Shown one piece after another: positions 46,893-54,263 of a stretch of 54,263 bases of DNA. The DNA lies in contig JACCXN010000037.1 of assembly GCA_013696965.1 (NCBI GenBank), positions 1 through 54,263 of the forward strand. The letters are read 5' to 3'. This DNA is from Bacteroidota bacterium. Its GTDB lineage: Bacteria; Bacteroidota; Bacteroidia; JACCXN01. The notes under the pieces were generated by a model that worked only from the letters and a program-made list of their open reading frames with translations, did not search any database and was not told where the DNA came from. Every line of letters begins with the position of its first letter. Positions within the stretch are counted from its first letter, which is position 1. The position numbers and the translations under genes are program-made.

Positions 46893-47966
46893 ATGACAAA
46901 AGTTCATAATTTCAGTGCAGGCCCAGGGATTTTACCTGCTGAAGTACTTAAGGAAGCTTCAGAATCAGTTTTAAATTTCAATAATCTTAATCTTTCTCTG
47001 CTTGAAATATCCCATCGAAGTAAAGATTTTATCCAGGTAATGGATGAGGCAATTGCTCTTACTAAAGAACTATTAGATCTTTCTGATGAGTATTCTGTTT
47101 TGTTTTTAGGTGGTGGGGCTTCTTTGCAGTTTGCCATGGTTCCTTATAATTTGTTAACCAATGATGGTTATGCAGCTTATGTGAATACAGGGGTATGGGC
47201 AACAAAAGCCATTAATGAGTCACAAATAATAGGAAATACTGCAGTTATTGCAACTTCTGAGGATAAAAAATTCAGTTACATCCCAACTGGATATAAAATT
47301 CCATCTGATGCGGATTACCTTCACGTTACCTCCAACAATACTATTTACGGAACACAAATGCAAGATTTTCCAGATAGCCCAGTGCCACTTGTGTGTGATA
47401 TGTCTTCTGATATTTTTAGCAGAAAAATTGATGGAAATAAGTTTGGATTAATTTATGCCGGTGCACAAAAAAACATGGGGCCTGCGGGAGCAACTATGGT
47501 GGCTGTAAAAAATGAACTTTTAGGAAAAACTAATATGGAAATGCTTTCTATGCTGGATTACAGAGTTCATATCAAAAGCGAATCTATGTATAATACTCCT
47601 CCGGTTTTCCCAGTTTATGTTTCAATGCTTACTCTTAGATGGCTGAAAAAAAACGGTGGTCTGCAATGGATTGAAAAAGTAAATACGGAAAAAGCAGCCA
47701 CATTATATGCCGAAATCGACAGAAACTCCATGTTTGTTGGCACGGTTGAAAAGAACAGCCGTTCTAAAATGAATGTTACTTTTATTCTAAAAAATGCTGG
47801 ATTTGAACCAGAATTTGATAAATTGGCAAAAGAGGCGAATTTAAGTGGTCTGAAAGGACATCGTGATGTGGGTGGATACCGCGCATCTTTATACAATGCA
47901 TTACCTCTTGAGAGTGTAAAAGTACTTGTTGATGTAATGAAGACTTTTGAAGCAAAGTTTGCCTAA
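46893..47966 (+). CDS. serC: Phosphoserine aminotransferase
   Basis: 357 residues of the class V PLP family. It makes phosphoserine from 3-phosphohydroxypyruvate and can also serve pyridoxal-phosphate synthesis. It has HNFSAGPGILPAEVLKEA, SLLEISHRSKDF, FLGGGASLQFAMVPYNLL, the PLP-lysine motif YAGAQKNMGPAG and the C-terminal HRDVGGYRASLYNALP. The length is normal. It begins a tight run with serA (23 bp gap), DUF1015 and yggS. Confidence 0.95.
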   Translation: MTKVHNFSAGPGILPAEVLKEASESVLNFNNLNLSLLEISHRSKDFIQVMDEAIALTKELLDLSDEYSVLFLGGGASLQFAMVPYNLLTNDGYAAYVNTGVWATKAINESQIIGNTAVIATSEDKKFSYIPTGYKIPSDADYLHVTSNNTIYGTQMQDFPDSPVPLVCDMSSDIFSRKIDGNKFGLIYAGAQKNMGPAGATMVAVKNELLGKTNMEMLSMLDYRVHIKSESMYNTPPVFPVYVSMLTLRWLKKNGGLQWIEKVNTEKAATLYAEIDRNSMFVGTVEKNSRSKMNVTFILKNAGFEPEFDKLAKEANLSGLKGHRDVGGYRASLYNALPLESVKVLVDVMKTFEAKFA

Positions 47967-47989
47967 ACCCAACCAAAAAAAACCATAAA

Positions 47990-48940
47990 ATGATAAAAAT
48001 ACTTGCCAATGATGGCATTGACGATAAAGGAAAGTTTTTACTTGAACAGGCAGGATTTAAAGTTGAAACACAAAATGTACCCCAGGATAAATTGATTGAT
48101 TTTCTTAACACAGAAAAATTTTCTGCACTAACTGTGCGAAGTGCTACTAAAGTTAGAAAGGATTTAATTGACGCCTGCCCGGGATTAAAACTTATAGCCA
48201 GAGGTGGTGTTGGCATGGATAATATTGATGTTGAATATGCTTTAAAAAAAGGTATTTCTGTGGTTAATACTCCTGCCGCTTCCAGTTATTCAGTTGCTGA
48301 ACTTGTTATGGCCCATTTGTTTTCAATGGTTCGCTTTCTATATGATTCTAACAGGGAAATGCCTGTAAATGGTGCTGCTAATTTCCAGGTTTTAAAGAAA
48401 AAATATGCACTTGGTTCTGAATTAAGAGGAAAAACCCTGGGAATAATCGGATTTGGAAGAATAGGACAAGCTGTGGCAAAATATGCAATAGGCATTGGAA
48501 TGAGTATTAAAGCTTATGATCCATTTTGCAAATCTGCAGAGGTTATACTTGAATTTTATAATGGTTCAACCCATTCAATAAAGGTTCAAACTGTTTCTAT
48601 AGAAGAGGTTTTAAATCTTTCTGATTTTATTACTTTACACGTTCCGGGAGGAGAAATTATAGGTAAAAAAGAATTCTCAATTATGAAACAAGGCGTTGCA
48701 ATTGTTAATACCGCTCGAGGTGGGGTAATAAATGAAAAAGATCTTGTTGAGGCATTAAATGCGGGTTTTGTATCTCATGCTGCTTTAGATGTATTTGAAA
48801 ATGAACCTGCCCCTAATGAAGAACTTCTTAAACATCCTAAAATATCACTTACTCCCCACATTGGCGCTGCTACCAATGAGGCTCAAGAGAGAATAGGGGT
48901 TGAACTTGCGGAAAAAATCATTGAAATTTTAAAAAATTAA
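47990..48940 (+). CDS. serA: D-3-phosphoglycerate dehydrogenase (short form, no ACT domain)
   Basis: 316 residues. It oxidises 3-phosphoglycerate to feed serC. It has GGVGMDNIDVEYA, TPAASSYSVAELVMAHLF, the NAD-binding GIIGFGRIGQAVAKYA, NTARGGVINEKDLVEA and the catalytic His in HIGAATNEAQ. It is the short form without a C-terminal ACT regulatory domain, so serine feedback by that route is not expected. Its stop overlaps the next start (TAATG) by one base. Confidence 0.93.
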   Translation: MIKILANDGIDDKGKFLLEQAGFKVETQNVPQDKLIDFLNTEKFSALTVRSATKVRKDLIDACPGLKLIARGGVGMDNIDVEYALKKGISVVNTPAASSYSVAELVMAHLFSMVRFLYDSNREMPVNGAANFQVLKKKYALGSELRGKTLGIIGFGRIGQAVAKYAIGIGMSIKAYDPFCKSAEVILEFYNGSTHSIKVQTVSIEEVLNLSDFITLHVPGGEIIGKKEFSIMKQGVAIVNTARGGVINEKDLVEALNAGFVSHAALDVFENEPAPNEELLKHPKISLTPHIGAATNEAQERIGVELAEKIIEILKN

Positions 48941-50184
48941 TGGCTGTTATAAAACCTTTTAAAGGAATCAGGCCATCACCTGACAAAGTTCATCTTGTTG
49001 CTTCAAGGCCTATAGATACTTATAAACCCGAAGAGCTGGAAGCCAAGCTAAAAGAAAACCCTTACACTTTTTTACGTATTATTAAACCCGATTTTGGTAA
49101 AAAGACAAGGAGTAAACCTGGTTCAATTGAATTATTAAATAAAATAAAATCCAATTTCATATCTTTTATCAAAGAGGGAATTTTCATTCAGGATAACCAG
49201 GAATGCCTTTACATATACAGCCAGGAGAAAAATGGACGTTCACATACTGGCATTATCGGTTGTGCCAGCATTGATGATTATTTCAACGGAGTAATCAAAA
49301 TTCATGAACAAACAATAACTCACAAAGAGGAAACGCTCAAAAAATATCTTGAAATATGTGATTTTAATGCAGAACCTGTTTGTCTAACTTATCCTGCCGA
49401 TAATCAGATAAATGAAATTATAAATGAAATCATAAATAATCAGCCGGTTTATGATTTTAGCACAACCAACAAAAACAGGCATAAACTATGGCTTGTTAAC
49501 AATCCCCACAAAATTCAGGCAATTGTTGACTTATTTAAAAGGATGCCTGCAATTTACATAGCTGATGGTCACCATCGCTCTGCTTCCTCTGCCCTGCTTG
49601 GAAGAGCAAAAAGGCAATATTATAAAGATTATTCGGGACAGGAGCCTTTTAATTTTTTCATGTCTATTTATTTTGCTGAAGATCAGGTTCAAATATTAGA
49701 TTTCAATCGTGTAGTGATTGATTTGAATGGTTTATCTCAAATTGATTTTTTACAAAAGGTCTCTCTTAATTTTAAAATCGAAGAAATAGGAACCCAGATT
49801 TATAAACCAAATAAATTACATAATTTCAGCATGTATTTGGGAGGAAAATGGTACAGCTTAATTTCTCCCGAAGGCACTTTCAATAAAGCAGATTCAACTG
49901 CTATACTTGATGCTTCTATTTTATCGGAAAATATTTTGGGCCCTGTATTAGGGATTAATGATTTGAGGACAGATAAACGCATTGGATTTATTAGTGGTGC
50001 ATTGGGTCTTGAAGAATTAAAAAACCAGGTAGACAGTGGAAAAATGAAAGTGGGATTCGCACTATTTCCAGTAACCATGGATCAAATAAAAGCAGTTGCC
50101 AATGAAGGAAAATCCATGCCTCCAAAATCAACATGGGTAGAACCTAAGTTAAGAAATGGTTTAACTATTTACAGTTTATCCTGA
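48940..50184 (+). CDS. DUF1015 family protein
   Basis: 414 residues of a single conserved family seen beside serine-synthesis genes in many bacteria. It opens MAVIKPFKGIRPSPDKV and has the hallmark IADGHHRSASSALLG near residue 207; DLRTDKRIGFISGA and a KSTWVEPKLRNGL end also fit the family. No signal peptide. Its function is not established to my knowledge. The one-base overlap with serA and 3-bp gap to yggS point to joint translation and a role tied to serine or PLP metabolism. Confidence 0.85.
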   Translation: MAVIKPFKGIRPSPDKVHLVASRPIDTYKPEELEAKLKENPYTFLRIIKPDFGKKTRSKPGSIELLNKIKSNFISFIKEGIFIQDNQECLYIYSQEKNGRSHTGIIGCASIDDYFNGVIKIHEQTITHKEETLKKYLEICDFNAEPVCLTYPADNQINEIINEIINNQPVYDFSTTNKNRHKLWLVNNPHKIQAIVDLFKRMPAIYIADGHHRSASSALLGRAKRQYYKDYSGQEPFNFFMSIYFAEDQVQILDFNRVVIDLNGLSQIDFLQKVSLNFKIEEIGTQIYKPNKLHNFSMYLGGKWYSLISPEGTFNKADSTAILDASILSENILGPVLGINDLRTDKRIGFISGALGLEELKNQVDSGKMKVGFALFPVTMDQIKAVANEGKSMPPKSTWVEPKLRNGLTIYSLS

Positions 50185-50187
50185 TTT

Positions 50188-50844
50188 ATGAGTATTGAAG
50201 CCAATATTGGGCAAATTAAAAAAAAATTGCCTAAGCAGGTAAAACTGATTGCTGTTTCAAAAACAATACCCATAGAAGGAATTATTGAAGCCTACAATAG
50301 TGGACATAAAATATTCGGGGAAAATAAAGTGCAGGAACTGGTTGATAAAATGGAAAAATTGCCAAAGGACATCGAATGGCACCTAATCGGGCATCTTCAA
50401 ACAAATAAAGTGAAACATATCGCCTCTTTTGTGAGCCTTATACATGGTGTTGATTCAATTAAATTATTAAAAGAAATAAATAAACAAGCAGTTAAATATA
50501 ACCGCACAATCCCTGTTCTTTTGCAAATCCATATTGCTAGTGAGGAAACAAAATTCGGTTTGAATTTTAAAGAAGCTGAACAAATAATTCATTCCGAAAG
50601 TTTAAAAAGTTTAAAAAACATCGTTTTAAGAGGCTTTATGGGCATGGCTACATTTACAAAAGATAAAACCGTAATCAGAAATGAATTCCGTTCGCTTTCG
50701 GTTTTTTTTAATAAATTAAAATCAACAATCAACAATCCCGATTTCTCCGAACTTTCCATGGGTATGAGTGGAGATTATGAAATAGCCATTGAAGAAGGAA
50801 GTACAATGGTTAGAGTAGGTAGTGCCATATTTGGTAACAGATAA
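50188..50844 (+). CDS. YggS/PROSC family PLP-binding protein
   Basis: 218 residues with an alanine-racemase-like barrel fold. The PLP lysine is in LIAVSKTIPIEG; FGENKVQEL, EWHLIGHLQTNK, GFMGMATF and the phosphate-binding MSGDYEIAIEEGSTMVRVG follow. This family keeps free PLP balanced rather than catalysing a known reaction. Its start is 3 bp after the DUF1015 stop, in the same run as serC, itself a PLP enzyme. Confidence 0.9.
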   Translation: MSIEANIGQIKKKLPKQVKLIAVSKTIPIEGIIEAYNSGHKIFGENKVQELVDKMEKLPKDIEWHLIGHLQTNKVKHIASFVSLIHGVDSIKLLKEINKQAVKYNRTIPVLLQIHIASEETKFGLNFKEAEQIIHSESLKSLKNIVLRGFMGMATFTKDKTVIRNEFRSLSVFFNKLKSTINNPDFSELSMGMSGDYEIAIEEGSTMVRVGSAIFGNR

Positions 50845-50904
50845 AAACACTAAAAAGAAAGTAATTTAGTTTATTTAAGATATCGTTTATTAAGTATTTA
50901 TAAA

Positions 50905-51438
50905 ATGGAAACGCTAAATAAAAAAACACAAATACATGTAAAAGCACTTGAGTCTGCAAATAACGCAGATGTGCTAAAATCCATACAAGCGCTTCGCTTA
51001 AACGGAACTGAAGAGGCAATTCCCTTTCTTGTTCAAACCCTGGTTAACAATCCTGATGAGGACATAAAGAATGAAATTACTCATTTGTTGTTTGACTTAA
51101 AAAACATAAAAGCCCTTCCTGCTCTGGTAATGGAAATCATTAATCCTGCAAATCTGGAATTTCAACACATTCTTATTTCGGCTTGTTGGGAATCAGGAAT
51201 GGATTGTTCAAAATATTTGAACTTTTTTGTTGAATTGGCCATTAATTCCAATTATTGTGTTGCCTTTGAATGTCTTACAGTAATTGAAAATATGGTAGGT
51301 CCTTTTAATGTTCCAAAAATGGATGAACTTATTGAAAAAACAAAAAATGCAGCAGATGAGGATCCATCCAGGTTTGATTTGTTAAATAGCCTTTGGGAAG
51401 TTCTTGTTGATATTAAAGCTTCCGGTGAACCGGAATAA
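50905..51438 (+). CDS. HEAT-repeat-like protein, unknown
   Basis: 177 residues of alternating helices: ADVLKSIQALRLNGTEEAIPFL, about 20 residues each, resembling HEAT repeats, with DEDIKNEITHLLFDLKNIKALPAL as another. There is no signal peptide. It follows yggS after 60 bp and may belong to the same run. I recognise the fold only; no function is offered. Confidence 0.7.
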   Translation: METLNKKTQIHVKALESANNADVLKSIQALRLNGTEEAIPFLVQTLVNNPDEDIKNEITHLLFDLKNIKALPALVMEIINPANLEFQHILISACWESGMDCSKYLNFFVELAINSNYCVAFECLTVIENMVGPFNVPKMDELIEKTKNAADEDPSRFDLLNSLWEVLVDIKASGEPE

Positions 51439-51534
51439 TTTCTCATGCTTTGATGCATTACCCTTCTCTTTTATATACCATTTGCTAAAATATTTCATTA
51501 AGTTTGCCACTGCCAATAATTAAATGAAAAACCA

Positions 51535-53163
51535 ATGAATCTGGAATTTAATAAAAATGAAGATGTAAACAAATTGATGGTTTCAGAAATGAAACAAAAA
51601 CTATCAGTTGTTAAACTAGGAGGAGGAAAAACAAAAATTGAAAAACAGCACAAAGATGGAAAATTAACGGCCAGGGAAAGGATAGATTATCTTATTGACA
51701 AGGGTAGTAGAACCATTGAAATCGGAGCTTTTGCTGGTGAAGGAATGTATGAGGAGCACGGAGGCTGTCCTTCAGGGGGGGTTGTTGTGGTAATTGGTTA
51801 TGTAAAGGGTAAACAATGCATTATTGTAGCTAATGATGCCACAGTTAAGGCAGGCGCTTGGTTTCCAATTACTGCGAAAAAAAACCTCAGGGCACAGGAA
51901 ATTGCCATGGAAAATAAACTTCCAATTATATATTTAGTTGATAGTGCTGGAGTATTTCTTCCTTTGCAAGATGAAATATTTCCGGACAAAGAACATTTCG
52001 GTAGAATTTTCAGGAACAATGCTGTAATGTCTTCCATGGGAATTATTCAAATTTCTGCAGTTATGGGCAGCTGCGTTGCAGGTGGTGCTTATTTGCCAAT
52101 TATGTCCGATGAAGCTCTTATTGTAAACAAAACCGGAACAATTTTTCTTGCTGGTTCCTATCTTGTTAAAGCTGCAATTGGAGAGAGTATCGACAATGAA
52201 ACTTTAGGAGGAGCAACAACACATTGTGAAATTTCAGGAGTTACTGATTACAAGTGTGAAAATGACCAGGAATGTCTTGATTCTATACGAAATATTTTTG
52301 ATAAAATAGGTGAATTTGATAAGGCTGGATTCAATCGGATAGAGCCACAACCACCAAAAGAAAATGAGCAGGAAATTTATGGAATTCTTCCTGATTCACG
52401 TGAAAAACCCTATGAAATAAAGGAAATTTTAAAGCGCTTACTTGACGATTCATTGTTTGAAGAATATAAAGAGGATTACGGTAAATCCATTGTTTGCGGA
52501 CTTGGAAGAATAGAAGGTTGGGCTGTTGGCATTGTAGCCAACCAGCGCAAACTAATTAAAAGCAAGAAGGGTGAAATGCAATTTGGCGGTGTAATTTATT
52601 CTGACTCAGCAGATAAAGCAGCAAGATTCATAATGAATTGCAACCAAAAAAAGATTCCACTGGTATTTATACAGGATGTTACCGGGTTTATGGTAGGGTC
52701 ACGATCAGAACATGGAGGAATTATTAAGGATGGGGCTAAATTAGTTAATGCAATGGCAAATTCAGTGGTTCCAAAATTTACCATTGTAATTGGAAATTCA
52801 TATGGTGCCGGAAATTATGCCATGTGCGGAAAAGCATATGATCCTCGTTTAATTGTTGGATGGCCAAGTGCAAAAATTGCAGTAATGGGTGGAGCCCAGG
52901 CTGCTAAAGTTTTATTACAGATCCAGGTAAGTTCCTTAAAAGCTGCAGGAAAAGAAATTACAAAGGAAGATGAAGAAGAACTATTCAACAAAATAAAGGA
53001 TGGTTATGACAGACAAACAAAAGTTTATTATGCTGCTTCACGTTTATGGATTGACGCCATAATTGATCCGCTTGAAACCAGAAAAGTAATTTCAATGGGC
53101 ATAGAAGTTGCCAACAATGCACCAATTGAAAAGAAATTTAATGTAGGTATTATTCAAACCTGA
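51535..53163 (+). CDS. Acyl-CoA carboxylase carboxyltransferase (beta) subunit, MccB-like
   Basis: 542 residues with two crotonase-like halves. It moves a carboxyl group from biotin to an acyl-CoA. The first half has LTARERIDYLIDKGSR, FLPLQDEIFPDKEHFGRIF and MGSCVAGGAYLPIMSDE; the second has VTGFMVGSRSEHGGIIKDGA, GNSYGAGNYAMCGKAYDPR and WPSAKIAVMGGAQAAKVL. The EIFPDKEHFGRIF stretch is closer to methylcrotonyl-CoA carboxylase (leucine breakdown) than to propionyl-CoA carboxylase. No biotin-carrying alpha subunit is in the window, so the substrate is not fixed. The gene is monocistronic as far as seen. Confidence 0.85.
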   Translation: MNLEFNKNEDVNKLMVSEMKQKLSVVKLGGGKTKIEKQHKDGKLTARERIDYLIDKGSRTIEIGAFAGEGMYEEHGGCPSGGVVVVIGYVKGKQCIIVANDATVKAGAWFPITAKKNLRAQEIAMENKLPIIYLVDSAGVFLPLQDEIFPDKEHFGRIFRNNAVMSSMGIIQISAVMGSCVAGGAYLPIMSDEALIVNKTGTIFLAGSYLVKAAIGESIDNETLGGATTHCEISGVTDYKCENDQECLDSIRNIFDKIGEFDKAGFNRIEPQPPKENEQEIYGILPDSREKPYEIKEILKRLLDDSLFEEYKEDYGKSIVCGLGRIEGWAVGIVANQRKLIKSKKGEMQFGGVIYSDSADKAARFIMNCNQKKIPLVFIQDVTGFMVGSRSEHGGIIKDGAKLVNAMANSVVPKFTIVIGNSYGAGNYAMCGKAYDPRLIVGWPSAKIAVMGGAQAAKVLLQIQVSSLKAAGKEITKEDEEELFNKIKDGYDRQTKVYYAASRLWIDAIIDPLETRKVISMGIEVANNAPIEKKFNVGIIQT

Positions 53164-53203
53164 TTTATTTTTCAAAATACAAAATGAATTTAAAATAATA
53201 TTA

Positions 53204-53211
53204 TACATTTG
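53204..53211 (+). promoter_or_regulatory. -7 box for the lipoprotein gene at 53245
   Basis: TAcaTTTG, an exact TAnnTTTG match, sits 33 bp before the ATG at 53245. A TTG start at 53209 overlaps it and is unlikely. Confidence 0.4.
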
Positions 53212-53244
53212 TTTGTGCTTTTTATTTTTAATACTCAACTCATT

Positions 53245-54102
53245 ATGATTAGAAAAATTTACATTTTTATTCCTGTATTATCTGCTATTTCTTTCTCTTT
53301 GGTTCTTTCTTCCTGCCAAACAGAAGTACCTAAGGAAAATGTTCAACTTGAGACTGAAACAGTTCAGGGCGATTTAGGTGACCAAAATGTTACTTATATC
53401 CTTCCTTCTCCTTTGCAAATTGCATCAATATTCAAGCGTTCTGGTTTAGAATATATTTCAGGTTTAACGAATCCTGTTTCAAATTCAAAGAACTATGCCG
53501 GAATTTTTAGCAAATCATTGGCAATGGGTGTTTACTCTGCCGATTTAGCCTATGGAATTATTAATAATCAAACACAGGATGCCCTTAATAATCTAAAAAC
53601 AATAAAAGATATTTCTTCTGATTTAGGTCTTTCAAGTATTTTCGAAACAGAAACACTTTTGACAAGATTTGAAAGTAATATGGGAAATGAAGATTCACTT
53701 GCCTATATTATTTCTGATTTGCAAATGGATATGGATGCTTATCTTGAAGAAAATGAAAAAGAACACTTAGCGGTGCTTATATTCACAGGAGCATGGATAG
53801 AAAGTATGTATATTGGTTCCAAAGCTGTAAGCAAAGCAAACAATCAAAAGCTTTCCAACAGGCTTGGAGAACAATTTATTATTCTTGATAACCTGATAAA
53901 AGCACTAAAAGTAAAGCAAAATGCAAATGAAAGCATTCCAAAATTAATAACAGCTTTAGAGGATATAAAAACTAATTTTGATTCATTTACCAAAGAAACG
54001 GAAGAAACATCCGAAGCTATTATAATGAAAGAAGAAGAACTTAAATTGCTTTCTTCCAAAGTACAAGATTTAAGATCAAAAATTATTGCTGGAAATTTAT
54101 AA
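53245..54102 (+). CDS. Lipoprotein with helical body, unknown
   Basis: 285 residues. A lipoprotein signal ends FSLVLSSCQTE with Cys24. The rest is mostly helical (for example FSKSLAMGVYSADLAYGIINN, LEENEKEHLAVLIFTGAWIE) with a C-terminal coiled coil (TSEAIIMKEEELKLLSSKVQDL). I recognise no family. The ATG at 53245 is preferred over an upstream TTG in the promoter box. It is followed by the second copy of the palindromic repeat family. Confidence 0.65.
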   Translation: MIRKIYIFIPVLSAISFSLVLSSCQTEVPKENVQLETETVQGDLGDQNVTYILPSPLQIASIFKRSGLEYISGLTNPVSNSKNYAGIFSKSLAMGVYSADLAYGIINNQTQDALNNLKTIKDISSDLGLSSIFETETLLTRFESNMGNEDSLAYIISDLQMDMDAYLEENEKEHLAVLIFTGAWIESMYIGSKAVSKANNQKLSNRLGEQFIILDNLIKALKVKQNANESIPKLITALEDIKTNFDSFTKETEETSEAIIMKEEELKLLSSKVQDLRSKIIAGNL

Positions 54103-54123
54103 CAAGTTTTATTACTCTTTAGG

Positions 54124-54263
54124 ATATAGCCATGCTCAATCCCGGAACAAACAGGAATGAATGAAACATGGATATACAATTTGGCAATTAAAATACAATT
54201 TTTTACATATGAAATAGCCATGCACGAACCGTTCACAAACGCTAATGAATATAACATGGCTAT
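54124..54263. repeat. Palindromic repeat units, second site (continues past right edge)
   Basis: Two units of the family seen at 42842-43237: cores at 54131-54171 and 54219-54259 (CATGC to ACATGG). The second is nearly identical to the third copy of the first array, including the ACAAACGCTAATGAATATAA interior, and has arms ATAGCCATG and CATGGCTAT that pair perfectly. The array is cut by the window end. Confidence 0.85.

Overview
The window is AT-rich chromosomal DNA from a member of the Bacteroidota. The evidence is several TAnnTTTG -7 promoter boxes, some with a TTG -33 box about 20 bp upstream. It also includes type IX secretion (T9SS) C-terminal sorting domains and a gliding-motility-type C-terminal domain, 7TM-DISM and SpoIIE signalling proteins, and the gene order bamD-rpoZ-coaBC-DUF4835-recN. 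No genus can be named from the sequence alone.

Region 1 (1-9.8 kb): the 5' part of a large non-ribosomal peptide synthetase (minus strand, running off the left edge) faces away from a SyrD/PvdE-type peptide-exporter ABC transporter. The visible domain order is fatty-acyl-AMP ligase, ACP, C, A, PCP, C, A. Specificity residues read by hand suggest glycine for the first module and ornithine for the second, so the product should be an N-acylated lipopeptide beginning acyl-Gly-Orn.

Region 2 (9.8-14.5 kb): an accessory and decaying stretch. It holds one intact secreted PKD-domain protein with a T9SS tail, two orphan T9SS tail fragments, a multiply broken DDE transposase, and over 600 bases of non-coding DNA. 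It ends at a tRNA-Ser(UGA).

Region 3 (14.8-25.4 kb): a GWxTD-domain protein, a GT2 glycosyltransferase, two tandem membrane-linked SpoIIE-type phosphatases, an MBL-fold hydrolase, a gliding-type surface protein, and a TTTGCG-rich short repeat array.

Region 4 (25.4-41 kb): mostly conserved core genes. These are cysteine desulfurase with GlmM; a plus-strand run of TPR protein, ComA-like phosphosulfolactate synthase, rhodanese, DUF368 and AroE; a minus-strand run bamD, rpoZ, coaBC, DUF4835, recN; an acyl-CoA:amino-acid condensing enzyme that may be the cysteate acyltransferase of sulfonolipid synthesis; and a Fpg/MutM glycosylase. The ComA-like enzyme and the acyltransferase could supply and use cysteate, but that link is inferred.

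Region 5 (41-54 kb): tandem BON-domain genes, the second split by a one-base frameshift; a family of imperfect palindromic repeats seen here and again at the right edge; an unusual aromatic-rich, then Pro/Arg-rich envelope protein; a lipoprotein and a beta-barrel protein; the tightly packed serC-serA-DUF1015-yggS cluster; an acyl-CoA carboxylase carboxyltransferase; and a lipoprotein. The least explained elements are the dispersed palindromic repeats and the envelope cluster beside them. The clearest functional system is the lipopeptide synthetase with its exporter.
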